Below the pieces are notes generated by a model, which was not told the origin of the DNA, did not search any database, and was given only the letters and a program-made list of their open reading frames with translations. Made by a program: the position numbers and the translations under genes. Shown here piece after piece: positions 6,453-13,502 of a stretch of 13,575 nucleotides of DNA. This stretch comes from Flavobacteriaceae bacterium UBA5950. Lineage in GTDB: Bacteria; Bacteroidota; Bacteroidia; Flavobacteriales; Flavobacteriaceae. Position 1 is the first letter of the stretch. The number at the start of each line of letters is the position of its first letter. Where the stretch lies: contig DJCM01000036.1 in assembly GCA_002430545.1 (NCBI GenBank), positions 1,107 through 14,681 of the forward strand, in the 5' to 3' direction.

Positions 6453-6878
6453 AATCAAAAACAGCTCGATTTTTTAATGCTTTTGCAGCAGTGCTGGTGA
6501 GCTTTGCCAATCTGTTTTTGAAGTTTTTAGGAATCATCATGGTGATTGCTGCGAGTTTGAGCCTGCTTGTCATTTTTACATTTATGTTTGGTATAGGCTT
6601 ACATGAGATGTTTGATATTTATTTGGGCAATCCTTTCTGGCCCGAAATTGATATCATGCATGCTGGGGTTTCTGTTTGTCAAACAGTTTTTGTTGGGTTG
6701 ATTATCGTCGCTGTACCAGTCATTTATGTGTTTTTAATCGGACGATTTTTTATTGACAAAAAACCCAATTGGAGGAACTGCAACACATCTCATTTTACTT
6801 GGGATTTGGTGGTTTGCAGTGCTGCTCACGATCGTGATGGGCTTGCGCTTTACAGATGGTTTTACGAACTTTCTATAG
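6380..6878 (+). pseudogene. PspC protein C-terminal remnant, in two frames
   Basis: From 6380 the frame is open through to 6889 and encodes a charged linker (IKEEFEEVADQIKN), then membrane segments (FLKFLGIIMVIAASLSLLVIF and VFVGLIIVAVPVIYVFLI). After FIDKK (near 6758-6763, an A6 run) it degrades into PNWRNCNTSHF. The frame shifted by +1 from 6765 instead reads PIGGTATHLILLGIWWFAVLL, a credible membrane helix, and stops at TAG 6876-6878. So a second indel is likely. The joined product would be about 347 residues, while flavobacterial PspC proteins I know are nearer 550-600, so the C-terminal region seems lost too. A start at GTG 6491 is possible but lacks support. The end overlaps the convergent trxB stop by 17 bp. 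Confidence 0.65.
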
Positions 6879-7821
6879 CAGCCAAATAACGTTCTGCATC
6901 AAGAGCAGCCATACACCCTGTACCAGCAGCAGTAACTGCCTGACGATATTCTTTGTCTTGTACATCACCTGAAGCAAAAACACCTGGATAGTTGGTTTTT
7001 GTCGATTTCCCTTCTGTGATCAAATAGCCAGCGTCATCCATTTCGAGTTGGTTTTTAAAAATATCTGTGTTAGGTTTATGACCAATCGCAATAAAAAGTC
7101 CAGTGATTGAAATCTCTTCTTTTTCACCTGTTTGGTTATTGACAATGCGTAGCCCTTCCACAACTTGATCGCCCAGCACCTCAGCGATTTCGCTATTGTA
7201 TCGCAAATCGATGTTCTCTTTTGCATTGACACGGTGTTGCATGGCTTTGGAAGCACGCATATGATCTTTGCGAACAAGCATGGTTACCTTTTTACAGATG
7301 TTTGCCAAATAGGTCGCTTCTTCTGCAGCAGTATCTCCCCCACCGACAATGGCGACTTCCTGTCCTTTATAAAAGAATCCATCACATACTGCACAGGCAG
7401 AAACACCACCCCCACGAAGTCGCTGTTCGCTAGGTAAACCGAGATACTTGGCAGACGCGCCTGTCGCGATAATGATGGTTTTGGTTTCCAACACCTTGTC
7501 GTTGTCGATGGTTACTTTATGTGTACCCCCAATTTCTTTGGACAATTGAACAGCAGTTGCCATACCAATGTGAACTTCAGTGCCAAAACGCTCTGCTTGT
7601 TTTTGCAAATCGACCATCATCGTAGGGCCATCAACGCCCTGTGGATAACCTGGGAAATTATCAACCTCTGTTGTTGTGGTAAGCTGTCCACCTGGCTCCA
7701 TTCCTGTGTACAAAACAGGTTGCAGATCAGCTCTTGCAGCATAAATCGCTGCTGTGTATCCAGCTGGTCCTGAACCAATGATCAGTGTTTTTAACGTTGA
7801 ACCTTCTGTGCTCATTGTCAT
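6862..7821 (-). CDS. trxB: Thioredoxin-disulfide reductase
   Basis: NADPH-dependent flavoenzyme that reduces thioredoxin in the cytoplasm. With the start at 7821 it has 319 residues, the usual length. It shows the FAD-binding GSGPAGY (16-22), the redox pair CAVC (143-146), the NADPH-binding GGGDTAAEE (160-168) and the C-terminal FAD motif ASGDVQD (283-289). The frame extends upstream to 7872, but a good promoter (TTG, 21-nt spacer, TAATTTTG at 7830-7837) lies within that extension, so translation must begin later: ATG 7821 or ATG 7815. The extension also encodes an unlikely Cys-rich start. Its 3' end overlaps the broken pspC gene by 17 bp, tail to tail. Confidence 0.96.
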   Translation of the reverse strand: MTMSTEGSTLKTLIIGSGPAGYTAAIYAARADLQPVLYTGMEPGGQLTTTTEVDNFPGYPQGVDGPTMMVDLQKQAERFGTEVHIGMATAVQLSKEIGGTHKVTIDNDKVLETKTIIIATGASAKYLGLPSEQRLRGGGVSACAVCDGFFYKGQEVAIVGGGDTAAEEATYLANICKKVTMLVRKDHMRASKAMQHRVNAKENIDLRYNSEIAEVLGDQVVEGLRIVNNQTGEKEEISITGLFIAIGHKPNTDIFKNQLEMDDAGYLITEGKSTKTNYPGVFASGDVQDKEYRQAVTAAGTGCMAALDAERYLAAIESS

Positions 7822-7829
7822 ATTTTTTT

Positions 7830-7861
7830 CAAAATTAAAACAATGCTGCACAGTGCCACAA
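7830..7861 (-). promoter_or_regulatory. trxB promoter, Bacteroidota -33/-7 type
   Basis: On the minus strand: TTG (7859-7861), 21 nt, then TAATTTTG (7830-7837), 8 nt before ATG 7821. Both elements and the spacing fit the Bacteroidota sigma consensus (TTG, about 19-21 nt, TAnnTTTG). The predicted leader is about 5 nt to ATG 7821 or 11 nt to ATG 7815. Confidence 0.65.
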
Positions 7862-7911
7862 CAATCATTCAAAAAGTTATAAGCAATTTTATATGTGATG
7901 TTAATTTGATG

Positions 7912-7937
7912 ATTAGGCTAGTTGATTATTGCCTAAT
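7912..7937. repeat. Inverted repeat in the trxB / pyruvyl transferase divergent gap
   Basis: Perfect 7-bp arms, ATTAGGC (7912-7918) and GCCTAAT (7931-7937), around a 12-nt centre. It lies in the 155-bp gap upstream of both genes. It is not followed by a T run, so an operator-like site or an RNA hairpin is more likely than a terminator. The rest of the gap shows nothing else I can name. Confidence 0.3.
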
Positions 7938-7976
7938 TTAGTGGTTTCTTAAATAAAAGTTTTTGCTTGATAACGC

Positions 7977-8930
7977 ATGATGAATGATTCACAAAACGGC
8001 ATTGTATATTATAAAAAATCCAAAAACATAGGCGACGATATACAAACCTATGCTGCTTGGCAATTGGTGGAGAATGCAGTGTTTTGCGATCGTGAACAGC
8101 TTCATCAGTATCAAACCCCCACAAAGCTGTTGTGCAATGGTTGGTTTATGAACAATGGAGCCAATTGGCCTCCTGCTTCACATATAGATTCGCTGTTTCT
8201 TTCGTTTCACATTTCGAGTAGTTGTCAAAATGAAATGACTCGTCCAGCCTCTATTACTTATTTTCAGCAGCATCAACCTGTTGGATGTAGAGATATACAC
8301 ACACAACAGTTATTGGAAAAGCACAAAGTTGAGTCCGATTTATCAGGATGTTTGACCTTGACTTTACCTCATTATAAGGGAGATCGAAACGATGAAATTC
8401 TTTTTGTTGATGTGATGCGAAAAAACTATACCTCATCCTACAGAAGTTTAATTGTCAAAAAGCTGATACCCAAAACATATAAAAATCATGTGAAACACCT
8501 CACTCATTTTTCAAATGATCTAAAACACAAAAGCATCGGACAACGAATGAATGATGTGGAAAATCTATTGGAACGATACAAAAAGGCAAAAGTGGTGTTT
8601 ACCTCATTAATTCATTGTGCGCTTCCTTGTATTGCGATGGGAACACCTGTCGTGTTTGTCGATGCAGGCTTTAATAACAATGCTGCAAAGAGAGATCGCT
8701 TTGGTGGTATTTTGGACTTGTTTCCAAATGTCGTTGATGTCTCATTGCCTTTCGGAAAACGAACGTTGCTACATCGTCTGATGCGTGTTTCTGGGTTATA
8801 TCGCTTATCCCTTAAGAAGTTAAAACCGCTAGACGAGACATTGTTTCGTCTCACTCCAAACCAGTCAAATGCCCAAAAAATCGCCAAGAAAATGAAGGAA
8901 TCTGTACAACACTTTTTTTCAAATACCTAG
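7977..8930 (+). CDS. Polysaccharide pyruvyl transferase family protein
   Basis: 317 residues of the family that transfers pyruvyl groups from phosphoenolpyruvate to sugars of surface polysaccharides; other members act differently, so the exact reaction is open. The N-terminal IGDDIQTYAAWQL (18-30), the central PVGCRDIHTQQLLEKHKV (101-118) and the C-terminal FTSLIHCALPCIAMGTPVVFV (208-228), with the Ser-Leu-x-His seen in the family, give a convincing match to its two Rossmann-like halves. There is no signal peptide, so it acts in the cytoplasm. Start is ATG 7977 or 7980. The GT2 gene begins 2 nt after its stop, so the pair is one operon and probably decorates the same glycan. Confidence 0.85.
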   Translation: MMNDSQNGIVYYKKSKNIGDDIQTYAAWQLVENAVFCDREQLHQYQTPTKLLCNGWFMNNGANWPPASHIDSLFLSFHISSSCQNEMTRPASITYFQQHQPVGCRDIHTQQLLEKHKVESDLSGCLTLTLPHYKGDRNDEILFVDVMRKNYTSSYRSLIVKKLIPKTYKNHVKHLTHFSNDLKHKSIGQRMNDVENLLERYKKAKVVFTSLIHCALPCIAMGTPVVFVDAGFNNNAAKRDRFGGILDLFPNVVDVSLPFGKRTLLHRLMRVSGLYRLSLKKLKPLDETLFRLTPNQSNAQKIAKKMKESVQHFFSNT

Positions 8931-8932
8931 TT

Positions 8933-9853
8933 ATGTTGTCAGTTGTGATCTGCACATACAATCGAAGTGATGTCTTGACAATTTGTTTGCAAACGATTGC
9001 TGAATTCTATCCAAAAACATTTGAAATTGAAGTCATTGTTGTCAATAACAATTCAATTGATGATACCTCTATTACCCTACTAGATTTTTCAAATACATAT
9101 GCTTGGCTAAGTATTATTGATGAGTCACAACAGGGCTTAAGCCATGCAAGAAATGCTGGATATCAAGCTGCAAAACACGATTGGGTACTCTACCTTGACG
9201 ATGATGCTAAAATTGATCTGCATTTGTTTGATCGAGCGTTTTCACATATCAAATCATCGACCTACAAGTGCGTGGGTGGGCTGTATCTGCCTTGGTATGA
9301 GACCAAAAAACCAAAGTGGTTTCGTGACAAATGGGCTAGCAATCAACTGAAATATAGTGATGTTCAACCCTTGCAATCAAATGAGTTTGCAAGTGGTGGG
9401 GTGTTTTTAATTCACAAAGATCTTCTTGTTACACAGGATGGTTTTAATCCCAAATATGGGATGCATGGCACGCACAGATGGTATGGCGAGGAAACTGAAC
9501 TGCAACAAAGGATTCGAAAAACTGGTGATCAAATCGCCTATGATCCAAAGATGATCATTTATCACTTAGTTCCCTCGCACAAGATGCGTGTGGGTTGGCA
9601 ATTAAGATCATCATATCAGATGGGGATAACGTTTTTACAGACTGCTGGATACCCACATAATATTGTAAGTGGCTTCGTTGCACTTTGTATTGGAATTGTG
9701 CAAATCGTTTTATTTGTGCCAATGTACTTGCCACTACTATTGAAGCAGGGGTATTACATTCAAAATTACATCATTGATGTTCTGAAAAAACCTTTAAAGT
9801 GGTTTGGTGCATTTGTCTCAACAGTGACCAAATCATTTCAAATTGCAGATTGA
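8933..9853 (+). CDS. Glycosyltransferase family 2 protein
   Basis: 306 residues with a GT-A fold. The nucleotide-sugar site begins SVVICTYNRS (3-12) with VVNNNSIDD (36-44); the metal-binding DxD is DDD (89-91, in YLDDDAK); GEETELQQRIRKTG (185-198) holds the likely catalytic acid region. Residues about 245-270 form a hydrophobic segment, so the C terminus is probably membrane-attached and the domain cytoplasmic. The donor and acceptor sugars cannot be read from the sequence. It starts 2 nt after the pyruvyl transferase family gene, and the two make a small surface-glycan cassette. A tRNA-Pro promoter lies just downstream. Confidence 0.93.
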   Translation: MLSVVICTYNRSDVLTICLQTIAEFYPKTFEIEVIVVNNNSIDDTSITLLDFSNTYAWLSIIDESQQGLSHARNAGYQAAKHDWVLYLDDDAKIDLHLFDRAFSHIKSSTYKCVGGLYLPWYETKKPKWFRDKWASNQLKYSDVQPLQSNEFASGGVFLIHKDLLVTQDGFNPKYGMHGTHRWYGEETELQQRIRKTGDQIAYDPKMIIYHLVPSHKMRVGWQLRSSYQMGITFLQTAGYPHNIVSGFVALCIGIVQIVLFVPMYLPLLLKQGYYIQNYIIDVLKKPLKWFGAFVSTVTKSFQIAD

Positions 9854-9877
9854 GGGAAAAAACATTCTTATATAAGG

Positions 9878-9908
9878 TTTGTTAATGCAACATTAACTTT
9901 TATATTTG
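9878..9908 (+). promoter_or_regulatory. Promoter of the tRNA-Pro pair
   Basis: TTTG (9878-9881), a 19-nt spacer and TATATTTG (9901-9908) make a full match to the Bacteroidota -33/-7 promoter. The first tRNA begins 12 nt further on, leaving a short 5' leader for RNase P to remove. Confidence 0.7.
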
Positions 9909-9920
9909 CAGACCTATTTT

Positions 9921-9995
9921 CGGGGTGTAGCGTAGCCCGGTCATCGCGCCTGCTTTGGGAGCAGGAGGTCGCAGGTTCGAATCCTGCCACCCCGA
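9921..9995 (+). tRNA. tRNA-Pro (anticodon UGG)
   Basis: The cloverleaf folds fully: acceptor CGGGGTG/CACCCCG, D stem GCGT/GCGC, anticodon stem CCTGC/GCAGG around the loop TTTGGGA with anticodon TGG at 9956-9958, and T stem GCAGG/CCTGC around TTCGAAT. Base 37 is G, as expected for proline tRNAs methylated by TrmD. The discriminator is A9995, followed by CAG, so the CCA end is not encoded and must be added afterwards. Confidence 0.95.
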
Positions 9996-10010
9996 CAGAA
10001 TTGATCCTTA

Positions 10011-10084
10011 CGGGATGTGGCGCAGCCTGGTAGCGCACACGCATGGGGTGCGTGGGGTCGCAGGTTCAAATCCTGTCATCCCGA
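10011..10084 (+). tRNA. tRNA-Pro (anticodon GGG)
   Basis: Acceptor CGGGATG/CATCCCG, anticodon stem CACGC/GCGTG around the loop ATGGGGT with anticodon GGG at 10045-10047, and T stem GCAGG/CCTGT (one G-T pair) around TTCAAAT. The discriminator is A10084 and the CCA end is not encoded. It lies 15 nt after tRNA-Pro(UGG), probably on one transcript, and serves CCC and CCU codons. Confidence 0.94.
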
Positions 10085-10094
10085 CAACATGATG

Positions 10095-10122
10095 CCTAAC
10101 TTTGTCAGAGTTAGGTTTTTTT
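10095..10122 (+). terminator. Rho-independent terminator after the tRNA pair
   Basis: A perfect 7-bp stem, CCTAACT (10095-10101) with AGTTAGG (10109-10115), around a 7-nt loop and followed by seven T (10116-10122). It ends the tRNA transcript 15 nt before the sugar dehydrogenase ATG. Confidence 0.8.
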
Positions 10123-10137
10123 GTTTCTTTGAGGGAT

Positions 10138-11256
10138 ATGAAAACAAAGTGTTTATTTTTTATTTCGCTTCTGCAAGTATTCGTTGCTTGTGGACAGACG
10201 GATGTTAACATTTCCGTTCCAGATCAAGTAAATTACTCCTTAGAATTGGTAGTCCCCAATCTCGAAATCCCTTGGGGCATCGCTTACCTTCCTGACAACA
10301 GTTTGTTGATTACTGAAAAACAAGGGGAACTCATTCATTTTAAAAATGGAAAGAAAACAAGTATTCAAAATGTACCCGATACCTATGTCAGAGGTCAAGG
10401 AGGGTTGATGGGAATCGCAACCCATCCCGATTTTGTTGAGAATAACATCATATATTTCACTCAATCATCTACTGTAGAATCTGAAGAATCAGGTGGAAAT
10501 ACTGCGCTCTATCGTGCTGTTTTACAAGACAATGCCTTGCAAGATGTTACGTTATTGTACAAAGCCAAACCAAACACCAAAAAAGGAAGTCATTTTGGCT
10601 CTCGAATTGTGTTTGACAACGATGGGTATTTATACTTCACTGTTGGAGACAGAGGCAAAAGAGATGAAAATCCACAAGACCTAAGTAGAGATGGCGGGAA
10701 AGTATATCGCTTAATGGAAAATGGCGATATCCCTACTGACAACCCTTTTGTGGATGTGAAGGATGCCAAAAATGCTGTGTTTTCCTATGGCCATCGAAAC
10801 CCACAGGGAATGACCAAACACCCTATTACAGGAGAGATATGGACACATGAACATGGTCCGAGAGGTGGTGATGAAATTAATATCGTTCAAGCAGGAAAAA
10901 ACTATGGCTGGCCATCGATTACCTATGGGAAAAATTACTCTGGCACTACCATCACCAAAGACAAAGCGCTGCCTGGCATGGAACAACCTTTATACTATTG
11001 GATTCCATCGATTGCTCCTTCTGGAATGGCTTTTATTCACAATTCGAAATACGCAGATTGGGAAGGAAATTTGGTTGTTGGATCACTAAAATTCAATTAC
11101 CTAGAACGCTTAGTTATCGAGAATAACAGTGTCGTTTTTAGAGAAAAAATAGCTGCCGGCACCGGTCGTGTTCGTGATGTGATTCTTGGCGCAGATGGAT
11201 TTCTATATCTAGCTGTTGAAAATAAAGGGATTTATAAAATCGTTCCGAAAGGATGA
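10138..11256 (+). CDS. PQQ-dependent sugar dehydrogenase (soluble aldose/glucose dehydrogenase family)
   Basis: Predicted quinoprotein that oxidises an aldose in the periplasm and passes electrons on. The six-bladed propeller family is clear from PWGIAYLPDNSLLITE, GQGGLMGIATHP, SHFGSR (151-156, with the likely catalytic His152), GHRNPQG (218-224) and HEHGPRGGDE (237-246). I take ATG 10138 (372 residues): it starts a signal sequence with a possible lipidation site at Cys18 (FVAC, a weak lipobox). The longer frame would start inside the tRNA terminator. The cytochrome c gene overlaps its stop by 4 nt and is the likely electron acceptor. No PQQ synthesis genes are in the window. The sugar substrate is unknown. 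Confidence 0.9.
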   Translation: MKTKCLFFISLLQVFVACGQTDVNISVPDQVNYSLELVVPNLEIPWGIAYLPDNSLLITEKQGELIHFKNGKKTSIQNVPDTYVRGQGGLMGIATHPDFVENNIIYFTQSSTVESEESGGNTALYRAVLQDNALQDVTLLYKAKPNTKKGSHFGSRIVFDNDGYLYFTVGDRGKRDENPQDLSRDGGKVYRLMENGDIPTDNPFVDVKDAKNAVFSYGHRNPQGMTKHPITGEIWTHEHGPRGGDEINIVQAGKNYGWPSITYGKNYSGTTITKDKALPGMEQPLYYWIPSIAPSGMAFIHNSKYADWEGNLVVGSLKFNYLERLVIENNSVVFREKIAAGTGRVRDVILGADGFLYLAVENKGIYKIVPKG

Positions 11257-11645
11257 AAATATCACTGCTGTTTTTCTTTTTACCAACAATCGCTTTTGCA
11301 CAACAAAGTCTTGGAGACAGCTATGAACGTGGCAAGTTATTGTATGATGATTTTTGTGTTCGTTGTCATCTGTCAAATGGACTTGGAGAATCTGGTCTTG
11401 TACCTCCCCTAGTCAACGCTGATTTTTTGGAGGATATTAAAGCCACTGTTCATAGTATCAAATATGGCATCTATGGGCCAATCATTGTGAATGGTGTAGA
11501 ATACAATGGGGCGATGTCCCCTATGGGTTTGGATGATGATGAAGTTGCAGATGTCACAAATTTTATTTTAAACAGTTGGGGCAACACCTCAGATGTGATG
11601 ATTGATGAGCAATACGTTAAAAAAGTGAGTAAGGTAAAATTATGA
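11253..11645 (+). CDS. Periplasmic c-type cytochrome
   Basis: 130-residue monohaem cytochrome. A signal peptide ends at AFA-QQ (about residue 16/17), the haem is attached at CVRCH (35-39), and Met88 in GAMSPMGL is the likely sixth ligand. The C-terminal DDDEVADVTNFILNSWG helix is standard for class I cytochromes. Its ATG overlaps the TGA of the PQQ dehydrogenase gene (ATGA), so the two are probably translated together, and it most likely takes electrons from that dehydrogenase to the respiratory chain. Its own stop overlaps the uridine kinase start in the same way. Confidence 0.93.
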   Translation: MKISLLFFFLPTIAFAQQSLGDSYERGKLLYDDFCVRCHLSNGLGESGLVPPLVNADFLEDIKATVHSIKYGIYGPIIVNGVEYNGAMSPMGLDDDEVADVTNFILNSWGNTSDVMIDEQYVKKVSKVKL

Positions 11646-12247
11646 TCATAGGTGTTTGTGGTGGATCTGGCTCTGGCAAAACAACTTTGGTTGAAGCTGC
11701 TTTTAATCATTTGACAGCTGATACAATTTGTCGAGTATCACAAGATTCTTATTATAAAAATAATGACACCCTTAGCTTTGAAGAAAGATGCCAATTAAAC
11801 TACGACCACCCCAACGCCATAGATTATGACTTGTTTATTTCACAAATTAAACAGCTACAAGAAGGAAAATTAGTTCAGGCACCAGTCTATTCGTACATTG
11901 ATCATTTGCGTACAGATCAATTCATAAACATCACTCCAAAACCAGTCGTATTGGTCGAAGGGATATTGATTTTTGCACATACACCACTTCGAGAACTGTT
12001 CACGCATACTATTTTTATCGATGCTGATGATGAAACACGTTTGCGCAGAAGGACTGCTAGGGATATTCAAACGAGAGGTCGAACAGTCGATGAGGTCAAC
12101 CAACGATTTAGAGAGACGATATTACCAATGCACAATGCACATATTGAACCCTTCAAAGGTGAATCTGATTATATTTTCGACAACAGCGCGGATGATCTGA
12201 ATCGATTGGGTTCTTTTTGTAAATTGGTCAGTAAATTAATCAAGTGA
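11642..12247 (+). CDS. udk: Uridine kinase
   Basis: Phosphorylates uridine and cytidine in pyrimidine salvage, in the cytoplasm. The 201 residues start with a P-loop, GGSGSGKTT (7-15), followed by SQDSYYK (33-39) and YDHPNAIDYDL (54-64), which bind the nucleoside, and RRRTARDIQTRGR, the arginine-rich lid. Length is normal for Udk. The ATG overlaps the cytochrome c stop (ATGA at 11642-11645) and its own stop overlaps the next start (GTGA), so it sits inside a translationally coupled chain. Pairing with the following FtsB/DivIC-type gene is, as far as I recall, common in Flavobacteriia, while the two redox genes upstream look like additions. Confidence 0.94.
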   Translation: MIIGVCGGSGSGKTTLVEAAFNHLTADTICRVSQDSYYKNNDTLSFEERCQLNYDHPNAIDYDLFISQIKQLQEGKLVQAPVYSYIDHLRTDQFINITPKPVVLVEGILIFAHTPLRELFTHTIFIDADDETRLRRRTARDIQTRGRTVDEVNQRFRETILPMHNAHIEPFKGESDYIFDNSADDLNRLGSFCKLVSKLIK

Positions 12248-12570
12248 ACCTAAAAGAGATTCGAAATTCACGCTGGTTCAAAGTAGGTACAAATATCTAT
12301 TTGTTGGTAAGTGTGTTTTTTATTGTTTGGATGCTGTTTTTTGACACCAATTCATTTCGAATCCTATGGAGTTTAGAGTCCAAAATCGATGACCTTGAGC
12401 AACAGAAAAAAGAACTGATTCGTCAAATTGACGAAGATCGATTGATGATACAAAAATTATCAGATTCGATCGAATTAGAAAAGTTTGGAAGAGAACAATA
12501 CTATCTCAAAAAAGCAGATGAGGATATATTCATTGTCGAATTTAGGGATAGCGTAAAAACTTCCTCTTAA
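12244..12570 (+). CDS. FtsB/DivIC-like septum formation initiator
   Basis: Small bitopic division protein, 108 residues: a short cytoplasmic N terminus, one membrane helix (about 17-33), then a periplasmic coiled coil (about 42-78, rich in Glu, Lys, Ile and Leu heptads) and a conserved end FGREQYYLKKADEDIFIVEF. FtsB/DivIC proteins join FtsL and FtsQ/DivIB in the divisome and help activate septal wall synthesis. The start is GTG 12244, overlapping the udk TGA; no better start lies close. The gene is the last of four joined by 4-nt overlaps. Confidence 0.88.
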   Translation: MNLKEIRNSRWFKVGTNIYLLVSVFFIVWMLFFDTNSFRILWSLESKIDDLEQQKKELIRQIDEDRLMIQKLSDSIELEKFGREQYYLKKADEDIFIVEFRDSVKTSS

Positions 12571-12572
12571 AA

Positions 12573-12584
12573 ATTGTATTTTTA
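12573..12584 (+). promoter_or_regulatory. Promoter-like 12-mer upstream of the dienoyl-CoA reductase gene
   Basis: ATTGTATTTTTA contains TATTTTTA, one mismatch from TAnnTTTG, ending 5 nt before the ATG at 12590. The identical 12-mer recurs before parA (13503-13514). There is no clear -33 TTG. Confidence 0.35.
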
Positions 12585-12589
12585 ACCCT

Positions 12590-13465
12590 ATGACACATAC
12601 CGACAAAATGCTCCGAGATGGGAGTTTATCAGGAAAAGTTATCGTAGTAACAGGAGGTGGAAGTGGCCTAGGTAAAGCGATGACTTTATATTTTTTGGAG
12701 CTTGGCGCAAAGGTTGCGATCACTTCACGTAAGATCGAAAAACTTGAAGCAACAGCCAAGGAGTTAAGCGAATCGACTGGTGGTGAGTGTTTTGCAGTAG
12801 CGTGTGACGTGAGACATTACGAGCAAGTAGAGCAAATGCACCAACAGGTCACCGATCATTTTGGTCCAATTGATGTGCTACTCAACAACGCAGCTGGAAA
12901 CTTTATCTCTCCTACTGAAAACCTGTCTAGTAATGCCTTTGATACCATTGTAGATATCGTGCTCAAGGGAACAAAAAACTGTACAATGGTTTTTGGTAAA
13001 CACTGGATTAAAACAAAACAAAAGAACGTCAATGTGTTGAACATCATTACCACTTATGCTTTCACAGGCTCTGGCTATGTTGTGCCATCTGCAACTGCAA
13101 AAGCAGGTGTCATGGCCATGACACGCTCATTGGCAGTCGAATGGTCAAAATATGGAATGCGTTTCAACGCCATAGCACCTGGACCATTCCCCACCAAAGG
13201 GGCTTGGGATCGATTATTGCCTGGGCCATTGGTAAAAAAGTTTGATCCTTCCAAAAAAGTACCCCTCGGTCGTGTGGGTGATCATCAAGAGTTGGCCAAC
13301 CTAGCAGCCTACATGGTTTCGGATTTTGGGGGATACCTCAACGGAGAAGTGATTGTGCTGGATGGTGGTGAGTGGCTCAAAGGAGCAGGGCAATTCAATA
13401 TGCTTGACAAAATCCCAAAAGCACTCTGGTCTATACTCAAAAAAGCAATGTTGAAAAAAAAGTAA
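12590..13465 (+). CDS. 2,4-dienoyl-CoA reductase-like short-chain dehydrogenase
   Basis: Probably an NADPH-dependent reductase of 2,4-dienoyl-CoA esters in the breakdown of unsaturated fatty acids. The 291 residues have the SDR nucleotide motif TGGGSGLG (21-28) and NNAAGN (99-104). They lack the usual YxxxK. Instead TTY (Tyr156) and SATAKAG (Lys171) are 15 residues apart, the same spacing as the catalytic Tyr199/Lys214 of human DECR1. The following PGPFPTKGAWDRL, GRVGDHQELANLAAYMVSD and DGGEWLKGAGQFN also match DECR1. This makes DECR more likely than a generic SDR. The gene starts 19 nt after the FtsB-like gene with its own promoter-like core. No other beta-oxidation gene is nearby. Confidence 0.88.
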   Translation: MTHTDKMLRDGSLSGKVIVVTGGGSGLGKAMTLYFLELGAKVAITSRKIEKLEATAKELSESTGGECFAVACDVRHYEQVEQMHQQVTDHFGPIDVLLNNAAGNFISPTENLSSNAFDTIVDIVLKGTKNCTMVFGKHWIKTKQKNVNVLNIITTYAFTGSGYVVPSATAKAGVMAMTRSLAVEWSKYGMRFNAIAPGPFPTKGAWDRLLPGPLVKKFDPSKKVPLGRVGDHQELANLAAYMVSDFGGYLNGEVIVLDGGEWLKGAGQFNMLDKIPKALWSILKKAMLKKK

Positions 13466-13476
13466 TCTTTTTGCTT

Positions 13477-13493
13477 TTTAAAGTGCCTTTAAA
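13477..13493. repeat. Inverted repeat upstream of parA
   Basis: TTTAAAG-TGC-CTTTAAA is a perfect 7-bp palindrome with a 3-nt centre, 11 bp after the reductase stop and before the promoter-like core of parA. It lacks a T run on its 3' side, so it may be an operator or chance in AT-rich DNA. Confidence 0.25.
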
Positions 13494-13502
13494 CACAGCG
13501 AT

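Noticed and set aside
8612..8887. 91-codon minus-strand frame inside the pyruvyl transferase gene
   Set aside because: Antisense shadow of a well-supported gene, no recognisable motif.
9971..10086. Repeated tRNA 3' ends as possible integration att sites
   Set aside because: The similarity is that expected between two proline tRNAs; there is no integrase and no further copy flanking a cassette.
10102..10137. Upstream extension of the sugar dehydrogenase from TTG 10102
   Set aside because: It would start within the tRNA terminator hairpin; ATG 10138 begins a proper signal sequence.
10008..10211. Open frames on both strands over the tRNA-Pro genes, including one reading GMTGFEPATPRTP
   Set aside because: This is a well-known spurious translation of tRNA genes; the cloverleaf structures, promoter and terminator explain the sequence.
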